Assembly (NCBI GenBank): GCA_963704565.1
Contig: OY969917.1
Coordinates: forward strand, 1,178,001-1,242,000
Source of the DNA: Rhodoblastus sp963704565
GTDB taxonomy: Bacteria > Pseudomonadota > Alphaproteobacteria > Rhizobiales > Beijerinckiaceae
Direction: 5' to 3'
DNA: 64,000 nucleotides
Positions 15,242-24,272 of the stretch are shown piece after piece. The position numbers and the translations under genes are program-made. The stretch's first letter is position 1, and each line of letters begins with the position of its first letter. Below the pieces are notes generated by a model, which saw only the letters and a program-made list of their open reading frames with translations, ran no database searches and was not told where the DNA came from.

Positions 15242-16324
15242 TCAGGCTGCGGCGCGCGCCGCTTCCGCCAGACGCGAGAAGACGACGACGGCGAAGGCCC
15301 TCTTGTCGAGATTGTAGATTTCCAGATCGCGCGCCTCGCGCTCCATAAATTCCCACGCGTCGGCATAAGGCGCCACAGCGCGCGGGCCAAGCCCCTTGTT
15401 CCGGTGCAGGTTTTCGCTAAGCCAGCCATAAAGCCCGCGCAAAAAGGCGTCGAATTCGCTTTCCGCCTCGCGCGCCGCCACCGCCTCGCCGATGCGATGG
15501 ACGAGCAGCCAGTCCACATCGGGAAGCCGCGCCAAGGCCTTTTGCGTCAGGCCGTCCACCGCGCCCTCCCCGGCCATGACCAGGCGCAGCGCCTCGCGCG
15601 CGGACCCATCGGCGCGGGCGCGGGCGCGCGCCAGATCGGCCTGCGAAAATTTTTCGCCCGCCGCGTCGAGCGCCGCGCGCACGGCGGCGTCGAGCGCCGC
15701 ATCGTCGAGCCTTGGCAGCGTCAGCAGCCGGCAACGCGACCGTATGGTGGGGAGAATGCGGCCCGGATGATGCGCCACCAGCAAGAACAGGCTGCGCGGC
15801 GGCGGCTCCTCGATCAGCTTGAGCAGGGCGTTGGCGCTGCTGACATTGAGATCGTCGGCGCTGTCGATGATCGCCATGCGCCAGCCTCCCTCGCCCGCCG
15901 ATTGCTCGAAAAGGCGCAGCATGGCGCGCACGTCCTCGACCATGATGCGGGTCGAATGTTTCTTGGTCTTGTCGTTCCATTCGCGCCGCAGCAGCGCGAG
16001 ATCGCCGAAGGACATGGCCGCGATCCGGCGCACCGCCGGATTTTTTGGATCGACCGCGAGATTTTCCGCGCGTTGCACGGCGGGCAGGCGCGGGTCGGGA
16101 TTGGCGGCGATGAAGCGCGCCAGGCGCCAGGCCAGGGTCGCCTTGCCGATTCCCTGCGGGCCGCCGAGAATCCAGGCCTGCGGCATGCGCCCCAGGCGAA
16201 AGGCTTCCAGCAATTCGCGCTCGGCTTTGTCTTGGCCGTAAAGGCAAAAGCTGTCGCGCGGATGGGGCGCCGGCTCGAAACGATCGCTTTCCGGCGGCAG
16301 ATCCTCCCAGTCGCTCACGCCCAT
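15242..16324 (-). CDS. holB: DNA polymerase III subunit delta-prime
   Basis: A 360-residue clamp-loader ATPase homologue. GGPQGIGKATLA is the P-loop and DSADDLNVSSANALLKLIEEPP is the DEAD/SRC-equivalent region. It ends in a helical collar domain. The ATG at 16324 overlaps the end of tmk by ten bases, a common tmk-holB arrangement, and starts MGVSDWEDLPPESDRFEP, the usual alphaproteobacterial N-terminus. It opens the beta clamp together with delta and tau. Confidence 0.93.
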   Translation of the reverse strand: MGVSDWEDLPPESDRFEPAPHPRDSFCLYGQDKAERELLEAFRLGRMPQAWILGGPQGIGKATLAWRLARFIAANPDPRLPAVQRAENLAVDPKNPAVRRIAAMSFGDLALLRREWNDKTKKHSTRIMVEDVRAMLRLFEQSAGEGGWRMAIIDSADDLNVSSANALLKLIEEPPPRSLFLLVAHHPGRILPTIRSRCRLLTLPRLDDAALDAAVRAALDAAGEKFSQADLARARARADGSAREALRLVMAGEGAVDGLTQKALARLPDVDWLLVHRIGEAVAAREAESEFDAFLRGLYGWLSENLHRNKGLGPRAVAPYADAWEFMEREARDLEIYNLDKRAFAVVVFSRLAEAARAAA

Positions 16325-16980
16325 TTTTTCTCTTCCGTGGACGTATGCGGCCATTTTTCCCGACAGGCCGAAAAAATCGCCTCCGCGACGTCTTCTTCCG
16401 GCTTCACGGCGTCGATCACGCGGCAGCGTTCCGGCTCGGCGCGGGCGATTTCCAGAAATTTCTCGCGCAGGACGGCGTGGAAGGCGACGGCCTCGCCCTC
16501 GAACCGGTCAATTCCGCCCTGCCCGCGCCTTTTTTCCGCGCGCGCCAGGCCGACTTCCGGGGGCAAATCGAGGATGAAGGTGAGATCGGGCCGCACACCG
16601 TCGAGGGTCACCCGTTCGAGCGTCGTCAGCATGTTCTCCCCGGCCCCGCCGCGCGCGCCCTGATAGGCGCGGGTCGAATCGGCGAAACGGTCGCACAGCA
16701 CATAAGCGCCGCGCGCCAGCGCCGGGCGGATGATCCGGTCGATATGGTCGATCCGCGCCGCCGAAAACAGCAGGGCCTCGCCGAAATCGCCGAGATCGCG
16801 GGCCTTGCCGGCGAGGATGATGGCGCGGAGCCGTTCGGCGAGCGGCGTGCCGCCCGGCTCGCGGGTCGTCACGACCTCGCGGGCGTGGGCCGCCCGCAGG
16901 GCCGCCGCGAGCCGGCGAATCTGGGTCGATTTGCCGGCGCCCTCGCCGCCCTCGAATGTGATGAACCGACCGTTGCGCAA
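16315..16980 (-). CDS. tmk: Thymidylate kinase
   Basis: A dTMP kinase with FITFEGGEGAGKST (P-loop), TREPGGTPLAERLR, DRFADSTRAYQG and the LID arginines near EKRRGQGG. The start is taken as TTG at 16980 with GAGG five bases upstream, giving 221 residues, the normal size; the frame stays open upstream without family similarity. It sits between a D,D-carboxypeptidase gene and holB on the same strand. Confidence 0.93.
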   Translation of the reverse strand: MRNGRFITFEGGEGAGKSTQIRRLAAALRAAHAREVVTTREPGGTPLAERLRAIILAGKARDLGDFGEALLFSAARIDHIDRIIRPALARGAYVLCDRFADSTRAYQGARGGAGENMLTTLERVTLDGVRPDLTFILDLPPEVGLARAEKRRGQGGIDRFEGEAVAFHAVLREKFLEIARAEPERCRVIDAVKPEEDVAEAIFSACREKWPHTSTEEKKWA

Positions 16981-17038
16981 TGAAGCCTCGCCCGCAACTC
17001 GCCGCCGACCGGAAGTCTTAACCCGAAAAGACGGCCAT

Positions 17039-18271
17039 TCAAGGCTCCTCGGCGGAAGCCGGCGCCTTGGCGGCCGCCCGCTTCTGGATCGCATGCATCG
17101 CCGAGGCCATGCCCTTGTGGAAAAGCTGGACGCCGAGTTCGAAGGCGGCGTCCCTGGCGCGCTGAGTCAGCGGGCCTTGATCGTCGGCCTGCGCGGTCTT
17201 GAGCGGCAGGTCGAGCACCAGGCTGGCGCCTTGATAGACCTTGAGCCGGGCCACAGGCTGGCCGGCGGCGACCGGGGCGATCAGCGGCCCCATATAGGCG
17301 ATCTTGCCGGTGAGCCGCTCCGGCGAACCGCGCTGGGTCATCACGCGGATCGGCGCATCGGAAACCAGCGGAACCTCCGCCGTCTCGCCGCCATAGACCT
17401 TGGCGGTCCCCACCGTCTCATCGGCTTGGAACAGGGTTCTCACGTCGAAGCCGTGGAAACCCCAGTTGAACAGGCGGCGCGACTCTTCGGCGCGCTCCTT
17501 GGCGGTCTTGGCGCCGAGCACCACGACAATCAGCCTGCGGCCCTCATAGACCGCCGAGCCGACGATATTGTAGTCGCCGTCCTTTTCGTTGCCGACCTTG
17601 AGGCCGTCGCCATTGACGTCCATGAACAGGATCGGATTGCGGTTCAACTGGCGCACCTTGCTCCAGGTGAACTCCTTCTCGCCGAAATAATGATAATAAT
17701 TCGGGTAGGTCTTGATGATGTGCTCGGCGAGGATCGCCATGTCGCGCGCCGTCGTCACCTGCGCTGGATCGTCACCGCCCCAGGCGTCGGTGAAATGCGA
17801 TCTGGTCATCCCCAGTTCGACCGCGCGGACATTCATCATCGCCGCGAAATTCTCTTCCGATCCGCCGAGGCCCTCGGCCAGGGCCACGGCGGCGTCGTTG
17901 CCGGACTGGACGATCAGCCCGCGCAACAGATCCTCCACCCGGACATTGGTGTTGACCCGCGCGAACATGGTGCCGCCCCGGCTCCCGGTCTTCCAGGCAT
18001 GTTCCGAAATATAGAAAGTCGTGTCGAGCGTGACCGACCCTTTCTTGAGGTCGCGGAACACCAGTTCGGCGGTCATCAGCTTGGCGAGCGAGGCCGGCGC
18101 GACCGGTTCGTCGGCGGCTTTCTCATAAAGGACCGACTGGGTGTCGGAATCCATCACCACCGCATGCGGCGCGGTGGTCGAAATGGTCTGGGCGCGCGCC
18201 GCAACCGATGAAGCAGCGAGAGCGAAGGCCAGCAAAAGCCGGAAAAGACGGGGTGGGAATCGGAACAGCAC
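17039..18271 (-). CDS. D-alanyl-D-alanine carboxypeptidase (S11) with KVG in place of KTG
   Basis: A 410-residue exported penicillin-binding protein. The signal peptide ends near ARAQ, followed by the active-site S61LAK64 and S123GN125. The third motif, normally KTG, reads K225-V226-G227 (GDGLKVGNEKDG). A C-terminal beta domain of the PBP5 type follows. It trims D-Ala from peptidoglycan pentapeptides in the periplasm. GTG at 18271 has GAGG upstream. The Thr to Val change removes a residue that normally hydrogen-bonds substrate, so activity could be altered. It lies between rlpA and tmk. Confidence 0.9.
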   Translation of the reverse strand: MLFRFPPRLFRLLLAFALAASSVAARAQTISTTAPHAVVMDSDTQSVLYEKAADEPVAPASLAKLMTAELVFRDLKKGSVTLDTTFYISEHAWKTGSRGGTMFARVNTNVRVEDLLRGLIVQSGNDAAVALAEGLGGSEENFAAMMNVRAVELGMTRSHFTDAWGGDDPAQVTTARDMAILAEHIIKTYPNYYHYFGEKEFTWSKVRQLNRNPILFMDVNGDGLKVGNEKDGDYNIVGSAVYEGRRLIVVVLGAKTAKERAEESRRLFNWGFHGFDVRTLFQADETVGTAKVYGGETAEVPLVSDAPIRVMTQRGSPERLTGKIAYMGPLIAPVAAGQPVARLKVYQGASLVLDLPLKTAQADDQGPLTQRARDAAFELGVQLFHKGMASAMHAIQKRAAAKAPASAEEP

Positions 18272-18357
18272 TTAGGCCTCAAAGGAGCGCGACAATGCGT
18301 CAGACCCAGAGATAGTTCCTTTCCTCCAGCAACGCCAGAGCCTGAGCCGCGCGCCGG

Positions 18358-19305
18358 TCAGCGCCGCGCGACGGAGACCGGAACGTCGGCGCCGGGAATG
18401 GTGTCAAGATCGAACGGGCGCTGCGGCGGCAAGGGCGGATGTGTGGGCAAGGGCGCGGAAGGGCCGAAATCCTCGGCCATGGCGAGACGTTGCGGCGGCT
18501 CGGGCGGCGTCGGCGCATCGGCCTGCTCCTCCTCGGCCAGCGAGCGGATGCGCTGCGGCTGCGCCGGCGCGTAGGAAACCGGCTCGTCGCGCATCGCGAG
18601 GCGCTGTTCGTCGCGGTCGGGCGCGGCGGCGGGCGGCAAATCGCGCTGTTCGGCGACTTCGGTCGGCGAATAAGCGAAATCGTTGAGCCGGGCCGGGGCG
18701 CCGTCATCGCGCAGGGTCGCGAGCAATTTGCGGTCGTCGGAGCCCTCGAGTGAGGCGCGGCCGACATATTCCACCTTGACCTTGGCGGTGCCCACCGACT
18801 TGAAGCCCAGGGCGTCGGCCGCGTGGGCCGAAAGGTCCATCAACCGGCCGGTATGATAGGGGCCGCGGTCGTTGACGCGCACGATCATCGAGCGGTGATT
18901 GCGCAGATTGGTCACACGCGCATAGCTCGGCAGCGGCATGGTCGGATGCGCGGCGGTGATTCCGTTTCGGTCGTAGATCTCGCCATTGGCGGTGCGGCGT
19001 CCGTGGAAGGCGTCGCCATACCACGAGGCGAGGCCGACCGCTGTATATCTGCCCTCATGCGGCACGTAAGTGCGGCCGGCGATGGTATAGGGATTGCCGA
19101 CGAGATAATGGCCGCCGCCCTTGGGCACGTCCTGGCCGTCCGCGACCATCCTGGCGCTGGCGCGGCCATAGATGCTTTCGGGGAAATATTCCTTGCCGTG
19201 GCGCGCGAAATGCTGCGGCGACTGGGCGCAGCCGGCCATGGCGAGCACGCCGGCGACCGCGAAAACAGGCCCTGCCTTCACGCGGCGGACGACGGCGGCA
19301 GGCAT
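18358..19305 (-). CDS. rlpA: RlpA-type septal ring lytic transglycosylase lipoprotein
   Basis: The ATG at 19305 gives a lipoprotein signal with lipobox MAGC. The double-psi beta-barrel is clear: GLASWYGDAFHGRRTANGE, ITAAHPTMPLPSYARVTNL, and the VRVNDRGPYHTGRLMDLS catalytic region with Asp. RlpA cleaves denuded glycan strands at the septum. The C-terminal third is Pro/Glu-rich and I see no SPOR domain there. A longer frame to ATG 19518 would bury the signal. It is first in a row with the carboxypeptidase, tmk and holB. Confidence 0.9.
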   Translation of the reverse strand: MPAAVVRRVKAGPVFAVAGVLAMAGCAQSPQHFARHGKEYFPESIYGRASARMVADGQDVPKGGGHYLVGNPYTIAGRTYVPHEGRYTAVGLASWYGDAFHGRRTANGEIYDRNGITAAHPTMPLPSYARVTNLRNHRSMIVRVNDRGPYHTGRLMDLSAHAADALGFKSVGTAKVKVEYVGRASLEGSDDRKLLATLRDDGAPARLNDFAYSPTEVAEQRDLPPAAAPDRDEQRLAMRDEPVSYAPAQPQRIRSLAEEEQADAPTPPEPPQRLAMAEDFGPSAPLPTHPPLPPQRPFDLDTIPGADVPVSVARR

Positions 19306-19644
19306 TCGCAGCGCCACGCGGATTTGCGCGAGAAGAAGGAGGGGCGTCTCGATCACTGGCCTTTTTTCCTTTTTTTCCGCCACTTTTTCCGCCACGCCCG
19401 CGCGGCCTGTGGAGCCGCCGGCGCGCGTCGATGCGGAAGCCGTTCTGCCGGAAAACAACTTCGTCCGCGACAATGCGCGGAGAAAATTGCCAAAAGATTG
19501 AAGTGAACAGTTAATCATTTGCTAAGCAGGTCGAGGCCTGCGCGCGCTCCGATCACGGTTTCGTGAACGCGGCTAGAATGGCGCCGGGATTTTGTCATAA
19601 TTGCGGCGCGGCCCCCTCCCCGGATGGCGCGGTTTGCCGCAGGA

Positions 19645-20880
19645 TCACGGCGGAACACTCCCGCCAAGGCTCCAGGCGCCAAAAGCCAGCGACAGCACGG
19701 TGGCGGGAAAGCCGACGATCAAATAATCGCGGAAGGTCAACGGCTGGCCGGCGCGGCGCGCGATTTCCGCGACGATGAGATTGGCCGCCGAACCGAGCAG
19801 AGTGAGGTTGCCGGCGAGCGTCGTCGCCATCGCCACCACCAGCCAGCTTTCGCGCGGCAATTGCGCGACGAAAGGCTTCAGCGCCAGCACCGCCGGCACA
19901 TTGCTGATCAGGTTGGACAGGGCCGCCGCCACGCCCGTCATGATCCATGCGTCGCCAAGCCCGAGATTTTCCGCGCGACGCAGCAATTCCTGCGTCAGGA
20001 AGGTCTTTTCGCCGGCCGCCGCGACGATGAACAGGCCCGCGAACATCAGCAGAAGCCCGCCGTCGATCCGGCGATAGACCTTGTGCGGTTTGACCCCCGG
20101 ATTCATCAAGAGTAGCGCCGCGCCGGCCAGCGCCGCCTCGGGCGCCGGAACGCCGAGGAAAAAGGCGGAAACAACTCCCAGCGCGACCAGCGTCGCGCGG
20201 AGAATCAGCGCGCCATGGCTCCGGCTGGAGCCGATGTCCGGCGCGCCGGCAAAGGCCGCGCGCAAGGCGCCGCGATGGACAAAGGCGGTGAAGGCGAAAA
20301 CCATGAGCAGCGCGAAAGCCGCGACGGGCGCGAGCGCGGCGGCGAAGGCGCCATAGGGAATATGCGACACGGCGCCGATGATCATGTTCTGCGGGTTGCC
20401 GGTGATCGTCGCCGCCCCGCCGGCGTTGGAGGCGAGCGCGACCCCCAGCAGGTAGGGCTTGGGGTCGAGCCGAAGCGCGCGCGCCACGCGCAACACCAGA
20501 GGCGCCATGACCAGACAGACCGCGTCATTGACCAGAAAGGCCGAAAACAGGCCAGACACCGCCACCACCACCGCCAGCAAGGTCCAGGGCGAATGGGCGC
20601 GGCGGACGGCGAAAAGGCTGGCGGCGCGGAAAAAGCCCGCCAGCTCCAGCTCGGCGACGATCGCCATCATGCCGAACAGCAAGGCGAGCGCGCCGAGGTC
20701 GATGGATTTGAATGCCTCGTCGAGGGTGAGCGCGCCGCTGACGATCATCGCCGCGGCGCCGACCAGGGCGATCCCCGCCCGGTCCAGCCGCGTAAAAGGC
20801 AATCGGCCGAAAGCGACGCCGCCATAAGTCGCAAGGAAAATGGCGGCGACGATTATTTTATGGAGCGCCAAAAGGCTCAA
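19645..20880 (-). CDS. SLC13/ArsB-type anion transporter
   Basis: An 11-12-segment membrane protein of the ion transporter superfamily. It has two family repeats: SAFLVNDAVCLVMAPLVL...ASNAGGAATITGNPQNMIIG and, in the second half, ALSNLISNVPAVLAL...TLAGNLTLLGSAANLIV. The SNAGGxAT..GNPQN signature is that of YbiR/ArsB-like carriers; the substrate (dicarboxylate, phosphate or another anion) is not decided. The TTG start overlaps the enolase stop (TTGA), suggesting translational coupling to eno, an uncommon neighbour. Confidence 0.8.
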   Translation of the reverse strand: MSLLALHKIIVAAIFLATYGGVAFGRLPFTRLDRAGIALVGAAAMIVSGALTLDEAFKSIDLGALALLFGMMAIVAELELAGFFRAASLFAVRRAHSPWTLLAVVVAVSGLFSAFLVNDAVCLVMAPLVLRVARALRLDPKPYLLGVALASNAGGAATITGNPQNMIIGAVSHIPYGAFAAALAPVAAFALLMVFAFTAFVHRGALRAAFAGAPDIGSSRSHGALILRATLVALGVVSAFFLGVPAPEAALAGAALLLMNPGVKPHKVYRRIDGGLLLMFAGLFIVAAAGEKTFLTQELLRRAENLGLGDAWIMTGVAAALSNLISNVPAVLALKPFVAQLPRESWLVVAMATTLAGNLTLLGSAANLIVAEIARRAGQPLTFRDYLIVGFPATVLSLAFGAWSLGGSVPP

Positions 20881-22160
20881 GCCAGAGCCTTGAACGCCTC
20901 GCTGCCGAGATAGACCGCCTGATGGCCCAGCTCCTCCTCGATGCGGATGAGCTGGTTATATTTGGCCAGCCGGTCGGAACGGGCGAGCGAGCCGGTCTTG
21001 ATCTGCCCGCAATTGGTCGCCACCGCGAGATCGGCGATGGTCGAATCCTCGGTCTCGCCGGAACGATGCGACATGACCGCCGTATAGCCGGCGCGCTGGG
21101 CCATATCGACGGCGTTGAGCGTCTCGGTCAGGGTGCCGATCTGGTTGACCTTGATCAGGATGGAATTGGCGACGCCCTTCTTGATCCCCTCGGCCAGGCG
21201 CTCGACATTGGTGACGAAAATGTCGTCGCCGACGATCTGGATTTTCTTGCCGAGAAGATCGGTGGTGATCTTCCAGCCTTCCCAGTCGTCCTCGGCGTTG
21301 CCGTCCTCGATCGAGACGATCGGGTAGGAATCGCACAGCTTTTTCAGATATTCGGCCTGTTCCTGGATCGAACGGACCTTGCCCTCGCCCGCGTAATGAT
21401 AGGCGCCGTCCTTGAAGAATTCGCTCGAAGCGGGATCGAGGCCGAGCGCGATGTCGGCGCCGAGCTTGAAGCCCGCGGTTTCGATCGCCTTGCAGATGTA
21501 ATCGAGCGCCGCTTCCGCCGAGGGCAGATTGGGGGCGAAGCCGCCCTCGTCGCCGACATTGGTGTTGAGGCCGGCCTTTTTCAGCGCCGCTTTCAGGGTG
21601 TGGAACACTTCCGCGCCCCAGCGCACCGCCTCGCGAACGCTGTCGGCGCCGACGGGAATGATCATGAATTCCTGGAAATCGATCGGATTGTCGGCGTGGA
21701 CGCCGCCATTGACGATATTCATTTGCGGCGTCGGCAGCACGCGGGCCAAGGCGCCGCCGACATAGCGGTGGAGCGGCAGTTTCGAGGCGTCGGCCGCCGC
21801 CCTGGCGACCGCGAGCGAGACGCCGAGAATGGCGTTGGCGCCGAGGCGGGCCTTGTTGGGCGTTCCGTCGAGCTCGATCATGGCCATGTCGATGGCGACC
21901 TGTTCTTCCGCCTCGAGGCCGGAAATGGCGTCGAAAATCTCGCCATTGACCGATTCCACCGCCTTGAGCACGCCCTTGCCGGAGAAGCGCGCCTTGTCGC
22001 CGTCGCGTAATTCGACCGCCTCATGGGCGCCGGTCGAGGCGCCGGACGGCACGGCGGCGCGGCCGAACGAGCCGTCCTCCAGGGTCACATCGACCTCGAC
22101 CGTGGGATTGCCGCGCGAGTCCAGAATTTCACGGGCGACGATGTCGATAATCTCAGTCAT
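20877..22160 (-). CDS. eno: Enolase
   Basis: A 427-residue glycolytic enzyme converting 2-phosphoglycerate to phosphoenolpyruvate. Typical segments are EILDSRGNPTVEVDV, SGASTGAHEAVELRDGD, the Mg2+ ligands in ALGLDPASSEF, SIEDGNAEDDWEGW and QIVGDD, the catalytic Lys in LIKVNQIGT, and SHRSGETEDSTIADLAVAT. Length and motifs are complete. It has its own start at 22160 preceded by a weak purine-rich site, and overlaps the transporter gene downstream. Confidence 0.98.
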   Translation of the reverse strand: MTEIIDIVAREILDSRGNPTVEVDVTLEDGSFGRAAVPSGASTGAHEAVELRDGDKARFSGKGVLKAVESVNGEIFDAISGLEAEEQVAIDMAMIELDGTPNKARLGANAILGVSLAVARAAADASKLPLHRYVGGALARVLPTPQMNIVNGGVHADNPIDFQEFMIIPVGADSVREAVRWGAEVFHTLKAALKKAGLNTNVGDEGGFAPNLPSAEAALDYICKAIETAGFKLGADIALGLDPASSEFFKDGAYHYAGEGKVRSIQEQAEYLKKLCDSYPIVSIEDGNAEDDWEGWKITTDLLGKKIQIVGDDIFVTNVERLAEGIKKGVANSILIKVNQIGTLTETLNAVDMAQRAGYTAVMSHRSGETEDSTIADLAVATNCGQIKTGSLARSDRLAKYNQLIRIEEELGHQAVYLGSEAFKALA

Positions 22161-22344
22161 GGACCTTACCTCTTCGGCTTTTGGAATTGGTTTGCCGGCC
22201 TTCTACGCCGGATGGGTGAAATAAAAAAGATGGTCCTTGGCCGATGGCGCGCGCCGTCCCGCGTTTCTTGAAATATGAAGTTGACGTGGACCGGAACGAC
22301 GTGATTGACACGAGTTTCACGCGAGCGGCGAGTGTCCCCCACCC

Positions 22345-22381
22345 GGCCGCTTCGCGGCCACCCTCCCCATAAGGGGGAGGG
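22345..22381. repeat. REP-like double hairpin in the eno/queF intergenic region
   Basis: GGCCGC-TTC-GCGGCC (22345-22359) is followed by CCCTCCCC-loop-GGGGAGGG (22361-22381). This 'CCCCACCC..GGCCGCTTCGCGGCC..CCCTCCCC' composition is a familiar interspersed palindrome in alphaproteobacteria. It lies between divergent eno and queF. Confidence 0.6.
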
Positions 22382-22422
22382 ATTCCCAGCGTTTTCCAAA
22401 TTGACCGCCAAGGATTTCTCTC

Positions 22423-22884
22423 ATGGTCAAGACCCACGACGGCGCCGGGATGCTGGGCGCGCAGGCGAAGACGCCGCAAAGCCCGGACGAGGCGGTGCTC
22501 GACCGCGTGCCCAATCCGCACGCGGATGTCGATTATGTCGCGCGCTTCACCCAGCCGGAGTTCACCTCGCTGTGCCCGGTCACCGGCCAGCCCGATTTCG
22601 CCCATCTCACGATCGACTATGTGCCGGATAAATGGATAGTTGAATCAAAGTCTTTAAAGATATATCTCACCTCGTTTCGCAACCATGGCGCCTTTCACGA
22701 GGCCTGCACGCTCCGCATCGCCAAGGATCTGGTCGCGGCGCTGGCGCCGCGCTGGCTGCGCATCGGCGGCTATTGGTATCCGCGCGGCGGCATGCCGATC
22801 GACGTGTTCTGGCAGACCGGCGAGCCGCCGAAAGGCCTGTGGCTGCCGGACCAGGGCGTCCCGCCCTATCGCGGCCGGGGCTGA
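22423..22884 (+). CDS. queF: NADPH-dependent preQ0 reductase
   Basis: A 153-residue type I QueF that reduces 7-cyano-7-deazaguanine to preQ1. FTSLCPVTGQPDFAH contains the catalytic Cys, and WIVESKSLKIYLTSFRNHGAFHE contains the Glu and the QueF family motif. Size and motif order are normal. No preQ1 riboswitch is recognisable upstream. It converges with and overlaps the MFS gene by 19 bp. With tgt (14-15 kb) it supports a queuosine pathway. Confidence 0.95.
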   Translation: MVKTHDGAGMLGAQAKTPQSPDEAVLDRVPNPHADVDYVARFTQPEFTSLCPVTGQPDFAHLTIDYVPDKWIVESKSLKIYLTSFRNHGAFHEACTLRIAKDLVAALAPRWLRIGGYWYPRGGMPIDVFWQTGEPPKGLWLPDQGVPPYRGRG

Positions 22885-24038
22885 GGCCGGAACGGCCCCG
22901 TCAGCGCGGCGGCGAGGGCCAGAAAGGCCATGAACAGCACCGCCATGGCGTCGAACAGGCCGCGCGGCGAGGCGAGATCGATTCCGAGCCCGAGGATCGG
23001 CGGCCCGGCGATCATGCCGAGCGAATACATCATGATATAGGCGGCATTGGCCGAGGCGAGGCGCGGACCCTGGAATTTGTCGGCCAGAACGGCGAGGCCG
23101 ACCGTGTAAATCCCGCCGACCACCCCGCCCCACAGGAAAAGCCCCGCGCCATAGGCGGCGCGGTCGGCGACGAAGGCCGGCAGAGCGAGCGCGCCGACGA
23201 AGCCGAACAGAGCGAAAAGGATCAGCAACCGGCTTTTTCGCGTCCGGTCGGCAATCATCCCGAGCGGAACCGGAAAGACCACATTGCCCAAGGCGACGAG
23301 CGTGAGCTGAAAGGTCGCCCAGGCGGGGGAAAAACCGGCGCGCAGGCCGAAAACCGGCAGCAGGCCGTTGAGCCCGGTCTCGAAGGCCCCGTAAAGCAGT
23401 CCGGCGCCGAGCGCCAACGGCGCGGCGACGAAAATCGCGCGCCAGTTCGGCCAGCCCGGCCCTTCGATCTTCACCGTCGCCTCGGCCCCCGCCATCGCCA
23501 CGGGAAGCGCGGCGGCGGCGACGAGGCCCGCCGCGACCAGGAACGGCAGCAGCCCTTTGGCGCCGGTGACGCTGAGCAGGGCCGGCCCAAGCGCGAAGCC
23601 CGCCGCCAGCACGGTCGCATAAAGCCCGAGAACCATGCCGCGCTGACCGGCTGGCGCGGCCGCGCTGATCCAGAATTCGCTAACCACAAAAATAATTGTG
23701 AGCGACAGGCCGAAAAAAGCCCGCAGCGCCAGCCAGACGCGGTAATCGCCGCAAAAGGCGAAGCCGAGCAGCGTCCCGACCGCCAGGGCGATCGCCGCGA
23801 AAAGCAGCGGCCTGACGCCGAAAGGCCGCGCCAGGATCGGCGTCAGCGGCGCGCCAATGAGGGTCGCGAGCCCGCTCACGGCAATGTGAAGGCCGTTGTC
23901 ATGGGCGGGAAAACCGGCCGCCTCCAGCCGCAGCGCCAGCAGCGGAATCACCAGGGACAGCCCGATTCCGACGATCGAAATACAGGAGATCGCCGCGGCA
24001 AGGGCCTTGCGGGTCCGCGAATCGAAGCTGGACAACAT
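22866..24038 (-). CDS. Major facilitator superfamily transporter
   Basis: A 390-residue carrier with 12 predicted hydrophobic helices. The loop 2-3 region GAPLTPILARPFGVRPLL and the MIADRTRKSRLLI loop in the second half are weak forms of MFS motif A. No signal peptide. The substrate is unknown; the general shape recalls YcaD/sugar-efflux type MFS proteins. It stands alone. Confidence 0.8.
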   Translation of the reverse strand: MLSSFDSRTRKALAAAISCISIVGIGLSLVIPLLALRLEAAGFPAHDNGLHIAVSGLATLIGAPLTPILARPFGVRPLLFAAIALAVGTLLGFAFCGDYRVWLALRAFFGLSLTIIFVVSEFWISAAAPAGQRGMVLGLYATVLAAGFALGPALLSVTGAKGLLPFLVAAGLVAAAALPVAMAGAEATVKIEGPGWPNWRAIFVAAPLALGAGLLYGAFETGLNGLLPVFGLRAGFSPAWATFQLTLVALGNVVFPVPLGMIADRTRKSRLLILFALFGFVGALALPAFVADRAAYGAGLFLWGGVVGGIYTVGLAVLADKFQGPRLASANAAYIMMYSLGMIAGPPILGLGIDLASPRGLFDAMAVLFMAFLALAAALTGPFRPQPRPR

Positions 24039-24272
24039 GACGCCTTATAGGCGATGATTTCGCCAGGGAAAAAGCGTCGGTTCGCCGTCACAGTCCGGGG
24101 GCGTTAACCATTGTGAAAAAAAAATTTCGTTTGAGGCGAATTTAATCTAGATCAATGCAACATATTCATATATTCATATGCTCGCAATGCACTGAGCGGC
24201 CGATGGTCGCAGGGTTCAGCACAAGAGCTTAAAACTCGAGCTGATGTAACAGTCGAAACCGGGAGGGTTTCA
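24039..24272 (+). promoter_or_regulatory. AT-rich upstream region of the Gly/Tyr-rich protein
   Basis: This 234-bp stretch is much richer in A/T than its surroundings (A9 run at 24116-24124, 'atattcatatattcatatg' repeats at 24160-24180). A GGGAGG ribosome site precedes the ATG. It looks like a strong or regulated promoter region; no specific operator was identified. Confidence 0.45.

Noticed and set aside
22161..22422. Possible preQ1 riboswitch before queF
   Set aside because: No conserved A-rich tail and short stem; the only structure is the REP-like palindrome.
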